A stretch of DNA of 43,616 bases from Puniceicoccales bacterium (lineage in GTDB: Bacteria; Verrucomicrobiota; Verrucomicrobiia; Opitutales; LL51). The translations under genes and the position numbers were made by a program. Below are positions 25,320 through 36,566 of this stretch, piece by piece; position 1 is the stretch's first letter; every line of letters starts with the position of its first letter. Under the pieces are notes generated by a model, which saw only the letters and a program-made list of their open reading frames with translations, did not search any database and had not been told where the DNA came from. The stretch lies in assembly GCA_031257405.1 (NCBI GenBank), contig JAIROS010000023.1, positions 1-43,616 on the forward strand, written 5' to 3'.

Positions 25320-27641
25320 ATGGAAGACGGTGGTTTGATTCGGGATTTTGCCATTCTCATTGCGACGGCGGGCATAGCGGGATTTATTTTCCATCTTTTG
25401 CGCCTGCCGCTCCTACTGGGGTACATCCTCAGCGGCTTAGTCATTGGGCCGCATTTATTTTTTTCGCAATACATCCAAAATTACGACATTTTGCATCAAT
25501 TTGGTGAGTTAGGTGTTATATTTTTGATGTTTTACATTGGTTTGGAATTTAATCTGGACAAGTTACGGCGGACGTTGGGGCCCTGTTTACTGGCGGTAAT
25601 TTTTCAGACGGTATGGATGATGTTTGTGGGGATTTTATCGGCGAAATTTTTAGGTTGGTCGGGTTTGAACGGCTTATTTTTAGGGGCATTGATGGCGATT
25701 AGTTCGACGATGATGACCATTCCCATACTGAAGGAGCAGGGGGCATTGAACGCGCATTTTGCCCAGTTATCGGTGGGGATACTCATTCTCGAGGATTTTG
25801 TAGCGATTTTGCTATTAGTTGTCCTTTCCGGTATTTCGATGAGTGGATTTTTCGAATGGAAAGCGGTTGAGCAAGTCATATTTTTGGTAGGGGTTTTTGT
25901 TGTGATGGTATTTGTAATTGGGCGATTTTTCGGTGCAAAAATTTCTACGTTATTGGAGAAGATGTCTTCGCCGGAGTTACTTGTTTTGGTAGCGGTTGGG
26001 CTGGCGCTTTTTTTAGGGGAATTGGCGGAAAAGATGCATTTTTCTGCGGAACTGGGGGCATTTTTAGCGGGGTCGATTTTATCCCAATCGGTTATTGCCC
26101 ACAAGATTGAGGAAGCAACGGAGTCATTGAGGAGTATTTTTTGCGCTATTTTTTTCGTAGCCATAGGGATGTTGATTGATCCCGTAAGAATTTCGGAGCA
26201 CTGGTGTGCCATTATTTTCATTAGTTTTTTAGCGACGGCGGCGCAAGTTTTTGTTTGTTGGTTTGGCTTATATTTATCGGGAGAGGAGCCGAAAACGTCT
26301 TTTTACGCATCGATTTACAAGGCGCAGATTGGGGAATTCAGTTTTGTAATTGCGGCGCTAGGGAATTCGCTAGGGGTGACGGATCCGTCTCTAATGACGC
26401 TAGCGGTTGGGATTTCGATTTGCACCATTGTTTTCAGCTCCCTACTGCGGAAATACATCGACCCTCTGTACGGCATTTTGCAACGGATGGTCCCGAAAGC
26501 GGTGAGTAGCATGGGGAATTTTTACGGAAATTTTTTACGTCTTGCTAAGATGAAGGTTGAGAAGATGACGTTGTTGCAGGAGGCGAAGGGATTTATTTTA
26601 CATTTAATTTGGTATTTTTTGATGCTAGTGGGGTTGATGAGTCTTGCTTCCTACGTATCGTACTTGGTACGGAGCAACACATTTTCGGTACTTTCGGGCT
26701 ACGAAATGCCGACGATTATTGGGATTTGGGGGCTTTCCGCGTTTATAATTATGCCGATATTTGTTGGGGTTGTAAAAAATATTGGTTCGGTGATTAGCCT
26801 TATTTTGGACAAAATTTTCAGTTCTGTGGACGGCATTGAGCACCAGGATGACAGCCGCAGTATCCGGGTGATTCGCCACGTTATTCTGTCGATTGTACTG
26901 CTTTTTTTTGGGATTATTTTTGTTTCCGTGTCGTCCAATTACCTGCCGACGGGCTATCCGCTGACGGTTTTCGCTTTACTATCCATTGGCCAAGGGATTT
27001 TTGGTTGGCGGGAGCTGCTCAAGTCCAACAGTCGCTTTGAGCGCATGTTTCGGGAGACGTTCATTGCCGAGGTGCACGAAAAGGACGACGAGTACCGCAA
27101 TGCGGTTTTACAAAAGGCGAGGGAACGTTATCCGTGGTCTGTGCAAATTAAAAATTACCGCCTGCCTAGGAATAGTATTCATGTGGGCAAGAAAATTTCC
27201 GGATTACAGTTGCGGGAGAGTACGAAGGCGACGATTGTAGCGGTTTCGCGCAGCGGGTACACGTGTTATTCGCCCTCGCCGGACGCCATATTATTTCCCG
27301 ACGACCAGCTCCTATTGATCGGGGAAGCGGAACAGATTGAAGCGGCGGTAAAATTTTTAGGGACCGAGAGTGGGGAAGCGGTACATTTGAGTGGCCGCGT
27401 GGAGTTTGCCATCGACAATTATTGCATTACGCCGACCAGTGAATTTTTAGGGAAGACCATTGCGGCAACGGGAATTCGCAGCCGTTTTGGAGTGAATATT
27501 GCTGGGATTCAGCGGGGTGGCGAGAAGATTACGACTCCGGCGGCATCAATGGTACTGGAGAAGGACGATATTTTAATTTTAACGGGGCCGAAACATGCCG
27601 TCGAAAAATTAAAGGAATTGGAATTGACACCGGCGCTATAA
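25320..27641 (+). CDS. CPA2/Kef-type cation:proton antiporter with two TrkA-C domains
   Basis: The first ~390 residues form the twelve-helix Na+/H+ exchanger domain of the CPA2 family (GYILSGLVIGPHLF, FLMFYIGLEFNLDKL, ISSTMMTIPILKE, GILILEDFVAILLL). A second membrane part follows with about four more helices (residues 420-600, for example WYFLMLVGLMSLASYVSYL and VILSIVLLFFGIIFVSVSS). The C-terminus holds two tandem RCK_C/TrkA-C ligand domains (LPRNSIHVGKKISGLQLRES and TPTSEFLGKTIAATGI onward). No RCK_N nucleotide-binding domain of the KefB type is visible. It would exchange K+ or Na+ for H+, gated by a ligand at TrkA-C. It lies 25 bp before atpG, where atpA would be expected, hinting at a link of ion balance with proton-motive force. 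Confidence 0.87.
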   Translation: MEDGGLIRDFAILIATAGIAGFIFHLLRLPLLLGYILSGLVIGPHLFFSQYIQNYDILHQFGELGVIFLMFYIGLEFNLDKLRRTLGPCLLAVIFQTVWMMFVGILSAKFLGWSGLNGLFLGALMAISSTMMTIPILKEQGALNAHFAQLSVGILILEDFVAILLLVVLSGISMSGFFEWKAVEQVIFLVGVFVVMVFVIGRFFGAKISTLLEKMSSPELLVLVAVGLALFLGELAEKMHFSAELGAFLAGSILSQSVIAHKIEEATESLRSIFCAIFFVAIGMLIDPVRISEHWCAIIFISFLATAAQVFVCWFGLYLSGEEPKTSFYASIYKAQIGEFSFVIAALGNSLGVTDPSLMTLAVGISICTIVFSSLLRKYIDPLYGILQRMVPKAVSSMGNFYGNFLRLAKMKVEKMTLLQEAKGFILHLIWYFLMLVGLMSLASYVSYLVRSNTFSVLSGYEMPTIIGIWGLSAFIIMPIFVGVVKNIGSVISLILDKIFSSVDGIEHQDDSRSIRVIRHVILSIVLLFFGIIFVSVSSNYLPTGYPLTVFALLSIGQGIFGWRELLKSNSRFERMFRETFIAEVHEKDDEYRNAVLQKARERYPWSVQIKNYRLPRNSIHVGKKISGLQLRESTKATIVAVSRSGYTCYSPSPDAILFPDDQLLLIGEAEQIEAAVKFLGTESGEAVHLSGRVEFAIDNYCITPTSEFLGKTIAATGIRSRFGVNIAGIQRGGEKITTPAASMVLEKDDILILTGPKHAVEKLKELELTPAL

Positions 27642-27666
27642 ATTTTACAAAGAAAGGAGTAGCGTT

Positions 27667-29953
<2,287 letters not shown>

Positions 29954-29954
29954 C

Positions 29955-30365
29955 ATGTCACTTTTTGTCGAAATTATTACGCCTGGCCAGGTTATTTGTT
30001 CCAAAGAAGTTGCGTCGTTGGTAGTGGATTCTGCGGTGGGAGAGTTGGAAATTTTACCGGAGCATCGGCCGCTGGTAGCGATTTTGGAAACGGGGAGCAC
30101 GCGTTTAAAATTTTTTGATGGGACTACGGAGACGATTGCGACGTCATCTGGGATTTTAAATTTGGAGAATAATCGGGCGATTTTGATGGTTGAAGAGGCG
30201 GTGAATATCCACGAATTGCGGATTATTTCCTCCGTTGGGGAAGCTAAATTACTGGCGAAAAATGCCCTGAAAATGGCTGCGGCACGGGGGAATCTGGAGC
30301 AAAGTGAGCTCGACCGACTCGAAGCTAAAATTCGCGCGGAATTAAATAAAAAATTAAAAAAATAA
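29955..30365 (+). CDS. atpC: F1Fo ATP synthase epsilon subunit AtpC
   Basis: This 136-residue central-stalk subunit regulates F1 by its C-terminal helices. The N-terminal beta-sandwich is recognisable (LFVEIITPGQVICSKEVASL, GELEILPEHRPLVAILETG) and the helical part ends RAELNKKLKK. The gene starts one base after the atpD stop. The final codons and stop are repeated 61 bp downstream, another edge duplication. Confidence 0.92.
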   Translation: MSLFVEIITPGQVICSKEVASLVVDSAVGELEILPEHRPLVAILETGSTRLKFFDGTTETIATSSGILNLENNRAILMVEEAVNIHELRIISSVGEAKLLAKNALKMAAARGNLEQSELDRLEAKIRAELNKKLKK

Positions 30366-30430
30366 AGTAAATTTTGGCTATTATTGCACTCATTTACATA
30401 AATTGAATAAAAAATTAAAAAAGTAAATTT
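30341..30430 (+). repeat. 61-bp tandem duplication of the atpC tail
   Basis: ATTAAATAAAAAATTAAAAA at 30341 recurs as ATTGAATAAAAAATTAAAAA at 30402. Both encode LNKKLKK followed by TAA. The flank GTAAATTT is shared as well. The sequence is A-rich, so the match is less compelling than others, but period and position fit the pattern of the window. The rest of the spacer to 30626 shows no feature. Confidence 0.65.
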
Positions 30431-30626
30431 AATGTATGCTTTGGCCACTATTACTGTTAAAATTTAAAATTTTTTAGCACATTGTATCCCCAAAATATCG
30501 GGAAATATCACCAATGCAAACGGTAAAATTTTTTACACGTCGCGTGGGGCGATCGTTAGTATTAGCGTTTTGTGCATGGGCGCGAAATTATCGTTGATTT
30601 ATTCCCGTGGCTCATATAGCTGAAGC

Positions 30627-31406
30627 GTGATTACGAGTTGCCATTTTTTAGGGAGTAGTAGTCAAGGCAATTGCCTATTGGTGAAGTCGACGGGGGGAAA
30701 TTTTTTAGTCGATGCGGGGTTCTCCGGGAAACAGATTCTGGAGCGTTTACAAATTTTTAACCTCTCCATCGAAGAAATCGACGCCGTTTTCATCACCCAT
30801 GAACATATGGACCATTCCCAAGGTTTGCGCGGGCTTTTCAAGTACGGCCATATCCGGTGTTTCGCTAACCAGGCAACGGCGGTGGCCATTAACGAAAAAT
30901 TTGGGAAGACGTTCCAGTGGAATTATTTTCAGAGTGGGGAGAAGTTTTTTTACAAAAATTTCGTCGTCGAGACCTTTTCGATCCCCCACGACGCCATCGA
31001 TCCGGTGGGGTACCTTTTTCGGAGCCAGGATGGCGGGAAGAGTTTATGTTGGATGACGGATTTGGGGTACGTGCCGCGGCAGCTGCAAAAGTACGTGGAG
31101 GACTCGGAAATTTTGGTACTCGAAGCTAATTACGACAATGCGCTATTGGAGAATGATAAGCGGCCTCAGGCCATAAAAAATCGCATTCGCGGACGCTACG
31201 GCCATTTATCGAACGAATCCGCCTTCCATTTAATCGCCAATGCCGGCCAGCCCCAGTGGCAAAAAATATTTTTAGCGCACCTCAGCCGCGACTGCAATGA
31301 CTCGGGAATTGTGACGTCGCTTTTCGGCCAAGACGTCTGTGACCGCTTTAACATCACCGTTGTGGATCCCCATGATGCCGTAGGGGTTAGTTACGCCTGT
31401 TTTTAA
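30627..31406 (+). CDS. MBL-fold metallohydrolase, WalJ/YycJ-like
   Basis: This 259-residue protein has the metallo-beta-lactamase fold: CHFLGSSSQGNCLLVKS at the start, the metal motif THEHMDH at residues 57-63, SIPHDAIDPVGYLF near 117, MTDLGYVP near 142 and a terminal LAHLSRDCND. The SSSQGN/SSxGN start and HDAxDPVGY segment match the YycJ/WalJ group, putative exonucleases or hydrolases that act with DNA repair or cell-wall signalling in Firmicutes. No walRK genes are near. The start is GTG 30627, chosen because TGA lies just upstream in frame; its ribosome binding site is poor. It converges on mreD. Confidence 0.88.
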   Translation: MITSCHFLGSSSQGNCLLVKSTGGNFLVDAGFSGKQILERLQIFNLSIEEIDAVFITHEHMDHSQGLRGLFKYGHIRCFANQATAVAINEKFGKTFQWNYFQSGEKFFYKNFVVETFSIPHDAIDPVGYLFRSQDGGKSLCWMTDLGYVPRQLQKYVEDSEILVLEANYDNALLENDKRPQAIKNRIRGRYGHLSNESAFHLIANAGQPQWQKIFLAHLSRDCNDSGIVTSLFGQDVCDRFNITVVDPHDAVGVSYACF

Positions 31407-31409
31407 GTT

Positions 31410-31889
31410 CTATAAAAATTTTTTTACTCGCCGCTTCCCCGAAGGAACAAAGTCGCTCGGAAGTAAATAGAGCGTGAAAATGGTCAGGCTGGTCGATGTT
31501 AAAAGGGATATTTTATCAAAAACCGGATCAAAAAATGTAAAAATCGCCACCTGGGCGAAGAACGCTAGAGGAGAAGTCATCCGCCCGACGTCAATCTCGC
31601 GAAATAAACAAAAAAGAAAAATAGCCACCGCGCCCAACGCCAAACCAGAAAAAGGATAGGCGCGGTAATACCACAAAAATCCAACGACAAATAAACCGCA
31701 GCCCCCGTAAAAATGAAAATGTTTTTTTGTAAATGTAAGCCAAAGAAACGGCATGAATGTGATCCGAACATACCATCGGCCGCCCCATAAATTGAGTAAA
31801 AATTCGAGAAAATAAAGTAAAAAAAATCGCTCCACACTCCGTTTTTTGAGACCGTAGGGCAAGTGCGCAAACTGTTTTTTATGGATCAT
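31410..31889 (-). CDS. mreD: rod shape-determining protein MreD (by context)
   Basis: This 159-residue protein has about five hydrophobic segments and a basic C-terminus. It is the last gene of a minus-strand mreB-mreC-mreD set, 2 bp after mreC. Sequence alone is only weakly diagnostic, because MreD is poorly conserved. Size, topology and operon position support the call. MreD would act with MreC and RodA/PBP2 in the inner membrane to guide lateral wall synthesis. Confidence 0.7.
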   Translation of the reverse strand: MIHKKQFAHLPYGLKKRSVERFFLLYFLEFLLNLWGGRWYVRITFMPFLWLTFTKKHFHFYGGCGLFVVGFLWYYRAYPFSGLALGAVAIFLFCLFREIDVGRMTSPLAFFAQVAIFTFFDPVFDKISLLTSTSLTIFTLYLLPSDFVPSGKRRVKKFL

Positions 31890-31891
31890 TT

Positions 31892-32719
31892 TTACAAATC
31901 ATCGGCGACATAAATAATGGCTTCGCAAAAATCGGACAGCGTCTCCGGCAACACAACATCCCCCGAAAAAAATAAGCCGTCGCCAGACGGGTAAATATTT
32001 TCCGCGTACCCCACGGCTAAACCGCCGGGCACGTTCGCGGCCAAAGCGGAACCAATAATCCGACTCCCCTTGGCTAAAAAAGATCCCGCGTCCAAGGGAA
32101 TATTTTTCAAAGTTCCCAGCATTTTCAACTCCCATTTCCCCGACGGACCACGATTATAGGTGTGTCCATTGCCCGTAAAAATCATGGGTGTTGCGCAATT
32201 TTCGGAGCATACGGCGAGGCGGAATTTCGGACTGGAAGCCAGCGTAGCGACCGAAAAATGTTCAAAAATTTCGGTGATTTTCCCGACGATACCGCCATCG
32301 GCAATGACAATGGCGCCTTCCCTAACGCCCTCCGCACGCCCCTTATTGAGCGTGACCGATTCGAACCACGCCGCTATATCGCGCCCGATTACCCGCACAA
32401 AAATTTTTTTATGGGGCAGCCGTTGGCCAATTTGAGTCAAATTTTCCAAAGCAGCCAGGCGATTCTGCAAATCGAAATTTTCCCGCAATTGCATCCTCAA
32501 TGCCGCATTTTCATTCGATAATTCCTTGCAAAGGCGAATTAATGTTTCGCGGGGCTGCGTCTCGAAGAGAAACTCCTCCGCCGACCATACGCATCGGGCC
32601 GCGACCTTCTCGACGGGTAAAGCGATGGATTGGAGAAAGTGTTTAGGATTGAATGATTTTTTGCAAAGAATGGCGGCGGCGATCAGTAGAAGTAGGCAAC
32701 GGAGGGCGATTTTCATCAA
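31892..32719 (-). CDS. mreC: rod shape-determining protein MreC
   Basis: This 275-residue bitopic protein has an N-terminal membrane anchor (IALRCLLLLIAAAILC), a coiled coil near residues 60-90 (LCKELSNENAALRMQLREN) and the beta-rich periplasmic domain of MreC (VIGRDIAAWFESVTLNKGRA, GAIVIADGGIVGKITEI, LAANVPGGLAVGYAENI). It bridges MreB filaments to periplasmic wall synthases. It follows mreB by 12 bp. Confidence 0.9.
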   Translation of the reverse strand: MMKIALRCLLLLIAAAILCKKSFNPKHFLQSIALPVEKVAARCVWSAEEFLFETQPRETLIRLCKELSNENAALRMQLRENFDLQNRLAALENLTQIGQRLPHKKIFVRVIGRDIAAWFESVTLNKGRAEGVREGAIVIADGGIVGKITEIFEHFSVATLASSPKFRLAVCSENCATPMIFTGNGHTYNRGPSGKWELKMLGTLKNIPLDAGSFLAKGSRIIGSALAANVPGGLAVGYAENIYPSGDGLFFSGDVVLPETLSDFCEAIIYVADDL

Positions 32720-32731
32720 TCTTCAAACGGA

Positions 32732-33775
32732 TCAATCTTCCGATAACCATAAACCCAGATCCTGCAACACCGTCCCCGTACCATTCGCTACCGCAAATAA
32801 TGGATCGTCGGCGACAATGACCGGTAATCCGGTGGCCTCGCCGATGGCGCAATCCAGTTTGCGAATCAAAGACCCCCCGCCCGCAAGAATAATCCCGCGA
32901 TCGACCAGGTCGGACGATAACTCCGGAGGGCACTTCTCCAAAGCAATTTTAATCACCTCGATAATACTCGATACCGCCTCCCGCAATGCCTCGCGTATTT
33001 CCGTGGAAGAAATTTTAATCGTGCGCGGCAGCCCAATAATCGCATCGCGGCCCTTAATCGACATCTCCCGCTCATTCTCGAGCTTGGAAGCGGATCCGAT
33101 CTGAATTTTAATGTCTTCGGCAGTGCGTTCGCCGATGATCAAATTATACATTTTTTTTACATAAGCCGTGATCGAAGCGTCAATGGCATCGCCGCCTACG
33201 CGAATACTTTGGGTAAAAACGACGCCGTTGAGGGAAAGAATAGCGACTTCTGTCGTCCCGCCACCGATGTCGACAATCATACTCGCAGCGGGTTCGTCGA
33301 TGGGTAAGCCGACCCCAATCGCCGCCGCCATGGGTTCCTGGAGGAGTAAAACATCGCGCGCACCGGCATGGATCGCCGACTCTTTGACAGCCCGACGCTC
33401 GACTTCCGTGATCCCCGACGGCACCGCAATGACTACCCGCGGCGGAATAAATTTCATCGTGCGCGCCGCCTTATTAATAAAATAGCGCAGCATCGCCTCC
33501 GTAATTTCGAAATCGGCAATGACACCATCTTTCATGGGGCGGATCGCGACGATATTACCGGGCGTTCGGCCGAGCATTTTTTTAGCCTCTAAACCCACAG
33601 CGCGCACCTTTTTGGAATGCGTATAAATGGCGACGACACTGGGTTCATTCATAATAATCCCGCGGTCCTTGGCGAAAACAAGCGTATTGGCCGTGCCCAA
33701 GTCAATGCCGATATCGTGGGATAAAAAACTCAGGGCCTTGCCAAATGTACTTTTCAACTTTGCACCCAACTTCAT
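32732..33775 (-). CDS. mreB: rod shape-determining protein MreB
   Basis: This 347-residue actin-like ATPase has the phosphate-1 loop IGIDLGTANTLVF, connect-1 EPMAAAIGVGLP, the phosphate-2 loop IVDIGGGTTEVAI and the adenosine motif GIILAGGGSLIRKL. It polymerises under the inner membrane and directs rod-shaped growth. The cell is therefore probably rod-shaped or elongating, and retains a peptidoglycan machinery. It is the first gene of mreBCD and divergent from comM across a 120-bp spacer. Confidence 0.97.
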   Translation of the reverse strand: MKLGAKLKSTFGKALSFLSHDIGIDLGTANTLVFAKDRGIIMNEPSVVAIYTHSKKVRAVGLEAKKMLGRTPGNIVAIRPMKDGVIADFEITEAMLRYFINKAARTMKFIPPRVVIAVPSGITEVERRAVKESAIHAGARDVLLLQEPMAAAIGVGLPIDEPAASMIVDIGGGTTEVAILSLNGVVFTQSIRVGGDAIDASITAYVKKMYNLIIGERTAEDIKIQIGSASKLENEREMSIKGRDAIIGLPRTIKISSTEIREALREAVSSIIEVIKIALEKCPPELSSDLVDRGIILAGGGSLIRKLDCAIGEATGLPVIVADDPLFAVANGTGTVLQDLGLWLSED

Positions 33776-33796
33776 GCCTAAAATATTACGCCACTA

Positions 33797-33825
33797 AGTA
33801 TGAAAAAGTTTATTCTTTTTTGCAA
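33797..33825 (-). promoter_or_regulatory. mreB: candidate mreB promoter
   Basis: On the minus strand TTGCAA (33825-33820) and CATACT (33802-33797) are 17 bp apart, each matching four of six sigma-70 consensus positions, 22 bp before the mreB ATG. The surroundings are AT-rich, so this is only suggestive. Confidence 0.3.
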
Positions 33826-33860
33826 AGATAAATTTACTTGGAATTTTCGTTTTTATTTTC

Positions 33861-33881
33861 TTGACATTTTTTTCATATAAT
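33861..33881 (+). promoter_or_regulatory. promoter-like hexamers before comM
   Basis: A perfect TTGACA (33861-33866) and a perfect TATAAT (33876-33881) precede comM but are separated by only 9 bp, far shorter than the normal 17. The TATAAT may be the -10 element with a weak -35 further upstream. AAAGGG at 33885-33890 is the ribosome binding site. Confidence 0.35.
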
Positions 33882-33895
33882 AGTGAAAGGGATGC

Positions 33896-35413
33896 ATGTT
33901 AACGCGGGTACATTCGGGTGCGGTGGTGGGGATTGAGGGGCTACCGCTTTTAATAGAGGTCAACACGGGGTTACCCGGGGAGCCGCGGTTTATTACGGTT
34001 GGGTTACCGGATGCGGCGGTGAAGGAGTCGCAGGACCGGGTGAATTCGGCGCTGATGAACAATGGATTTTCGATGCCGAAGACGCGTACGGTGGTCAATT
34101 TATCTCCCGGAAATTTACGCAAGGAGGGCCCCATTTACGACCTGCCCATTGCGCTCGGCGTGATTAAAAGTACGGGGCAAGCGCCGCTATCCCGTTTGGA
34201 GGACTTCATTATTGCGGGCGAACTGAGTTTATCGGGGGAGTTACTGCCTGTGGTGGGGGCTATTGCGCTAGCGATGCAGGCGAGGAAATATAAAAAAAAG
34301 TTAATTTTACCCAAAATATCTGCGAAAATGGCATCTTTTGTGAGCGACATCGAACTTTTTTCCGCCGGCAATTTAAACGAAGTGGTCCTATTTTTATCCC
34401 AGGAAATCGCCCTACCGCAGATGAATTCGCCGATTACGGGGGATATTTCGCCGGGGCATTTTGACGTTGATTTTTCGGAAGTTAGGGGGCAAAAGGCGCT
34501 ACGCAGGGCGGTGGAAGTGGCGGTAGCTGGTGGGCACAATTTACTAATGGTTGGCACGCCGGGATCGGGGAAATCGATGATTGCGAAACGCATTCCGACG
34601 ATTATGCCCACGCCGACCCTGGAAGAATTTTTAGAAATTTTATCCATTTATTCCATTTGCCATTCGATTCAATCGGTGGAGGACATCAGACGACCTTTTC
34701 GGGCGCCGCACCACACGATTAGCGACGTTGGGCTTTTAGGTGGGGGCAGTTATCCGGTCCCAGGGGAAATTTCTTTGGCGCACAATGGGGTTTTATTTTT
34801 GGACGAATTACCGGAATTTCACCGGTCGACGCTAGAAGTTTTACGGCAGCCGCTTGAGGACGGGTCTATTGCCATATCGCGCAGTGCGGCGAAGGTGCGG
34901 TTTCCGAGTTCGTTTATGTTAATTGGGGCGATGAATCCTTGTCCCTGTGGATTTTTAGGAGATTCCAAGCGCAATTGTTTATGTTCTCCGGGGCAGATTC
35001 AGCGTTATCGTTCGCGGATTAGTGGGCCGCTTCTCGACCGCATCGATTTACACGTCGACGTACGTCCCATTGAGATATCGGAATTACGCCATTGTGAGCC
35101 GGCCGAGTCATCTGCGGAGATTCGGGAGCGAGTACTCAGGGCGAGGGAGATTCAGAAGTTACGCAACCGCGAAATTTGTGCGACAAATGCCAAGATGGGG
35201 CACCGGGATTTGCTACAATTTTGTAAATTAAATGCCCAGTGCGAGCGTTTACTGGTGGCGGCGATTGGTACGTTAGGTTTATCGGCGCGGGCGCATGACC
35301 GCATTTTAAAGGTTGCGCGGACGATTGCCGACCTCGAGGGCGCCGGAGACATCACGGAAAATCACCTATTGGAGGCCATCCATTATCGCTCAATGGACCG
35401 GAAATTATTCTGA
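33896..35413 (+). CDS. comM: ComM/YifB-family Mg-chelatase-like AAA+ ATPase
   Basis: This 505-residue protein matches ComM, the hexameric helicase that promotes branch migration during natural transformation. The N-terminal ChlI-like domain has [18 protein letters not shown] and [14 protein letters not shown]. The AAA+ core has Walker A GTPGSGKS at residues 220-227, [33 protein letters not shown] (Walker B) and the CPCGFLGD segment. The C-terminal Mg-chelatase domain ends YRSMDRKLF. The length is standard. The last 36 codons are duplicated downstream. Confidence 0.95.
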   Translation: MLTRVHSGAVVGIEGLPLLIEVNTGLPGEPRFITVGLPDAAVKESQDRVNSALMNNGFSMPKTRTVVNLSPGNLRKEGPIYDLPIALGVIKSTGQAPLSRLEDFIIAGELSLSGELLPVVGAIALAMQARKYKKKLILPKISAKMASFVSDIELFSAGNLNEVVLFLSQEIALPQMNSPITGDISPGHFDVDFSEVRGQKALRRAVEVAVAGGHNLLMVGTPGSGKSMIAKRIPTIMPTPTLEEFLEILSIYSICHSIQSVEDIRRPFRAPHHTISDVGLLGGGSYPVPGEISLAHNGVLFLDELPEFHRSTLEVLRQPLEDGSIAISRSAAKVRFPSSFMLIGAMNPCPCGFLGDSKRNCLCSPGQIQRYRSRISGPLLDRIDLHVDVRPIEISELRHCEPAESSAEIRERVLRAREIQKLRNREICATNAKMGHRDLLQFCKLNAQCERLLVAAIGTLGLSARAHDRILKVARTIADLEGAGDITENHLLEAIHYRSMDRKLF

Positions 35414-35598
35414 GTCTGTTGGGTTGTATTTTTTTATTTAAAATTCAGTGAATTAAAAGTTGCGCGGACAATTGCCGATCTTGAGGGCGCCGGAGATATC
35501 ACGGAAAATTACCTATTGGAAGCCATCCACTACCGCTCAATGGACCGGAAATTATTCTAAACCGGCGGGCCACCGTTTTTTATTTAAAATCCAAAAAA
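35305..35598 (+). repeat. 147-bp tandem duplication of the comM 3' end
   Basis: The final 36 codons of comM plus about 38 bp of 3' flank (35305-35451) are repeated at 35452-35598. The copy retains an intact frame from [14 protein letters not shown] to its own TAA. I count ten differences in the coding part, all transitions: eight are synonymous third-position changes, one is His to Tyr and one is TGA to TAA. The copy has no start codon or ribosome binding site. Confidence 0.92.
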
Positions 35599-35635
35599 TT
35601 CATTATACTCATCCCCGTTTTACACGTGTGAATTT

Positions 35636-36385
35636 ATGGAAAAAAAATATTTAATTATTGGGAATTGGAAGATGTATAAGGCGCCTTCCCAGGCCGTGGA
35701 TTTGGCTTCGGAAATTTTAAAAGCCGGGTGTCCCGAAAATGCGGCGCTCGTCGTCTGCCCACCCTTTACCCATTTATGGGGTGTTGCGGCGGTATTAAAA
35801 AATTCCGCGATTGCACTGGGCGCGCAAAATATGTACCCTGCGGCGGAAGGGGCATTTACGGGGGAAATTTCTCCGGCCATGCTCAGGGATTTAGGGGCGA
35901 GTTATGTGATTATCGGCCACAGCGAGCGGCGCAGTATTTTCCGGGAGTCCAACGAGCTCATCCATCAAAAAGTAAAAGCGGCCCAAGATTTTCAATTGAC
36001 GCCCATTTTATGCGTCGGCGAGACCCTTGTGGAGCGGGAATCGGGCCAACATAGGGAGGTTGTCGAGGAGCAGATCAGCAGTGCGCTCGAGGGCATTAGT
36101 GATACTCATTTAATTATTGCCTATGAGCCGGTTTGGGCGATTGGTACGGGGAGGACGGCGACGCCGGAGTTAGCCCAGGAAATGCACGCATTTATTCGCG
36201 ATTTGTTAAAAAAGCGATTTAGGGAAGAGGGATTAGGGGTACACATTTTATATGGTGGATCGGTGAAGCCGGGCAATGCGGCGGAACTTTTTGCGCAACC
36301 GGACATTACGGGCGGATTAATTGGCGGGGCCTCTATTGTAGCGGAAGATTTTATGGCCATTGCACGGGCGGCCGAGGTGGCATAA
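35636..36385 (+). CDS. tpiA: triosephosphate isomerase TpiA
   Basis: This 249-residue TIM-barrel enzyme interconverts dihydroxyacetone phosphate and glyceraldehyde 3-phosphate. Catalytic motifs are GNWKM with Asn10 and Lys12, IIGHSERRS with the electrophilic His, AYEPVWAIGTG with the base Glu, and the phosphate loop LYGGSVKPGNA. With dxs downstream it links glycolysis to isoprenoid supply. The start is ATG 35636, just after the comM duplication. The following spacer contains two GCTTGACAAT blocks at 36391 and 36437. Confidence 0.96.
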   Translation: MEKKYLIIGNWKMYKAPSQAVDLASEILKAGCPENAALVVCPPFTHLWGVAAVLKNSAIALGAQNMYPAAEGAFTGEISPAMLRDLGASYVIIGHSERRSIFRESNELIHQKVKAAQDFQLTPILCVGETLVERESGQHREVVEEQISSALEGISDTHLIIAYEPVWAIGTGRTATPELAQEMHAFIRDLLKKRFREEGLGVHILYGGSVKPGNAAELFAQPDITGGLIGGASIVAEDFMAIARAAEVA

Positions 36386-36566
36386 TTAATGCTTGACAAT
36401 GGGAAAAAACTTTCGAGGCTTGCGGAAGCAATTTTTTGAGAAAAAGCTTGACAATTATTGGAAGTACGCCAAGGCTAGGAAGCGTAGGGTGGGGCGAGCA
36501 TCGCGCATTCCTTTTTAGGGTAAATATAAATGCTTTATTTTGTGTTGAATAATATTTTCCTAATGG

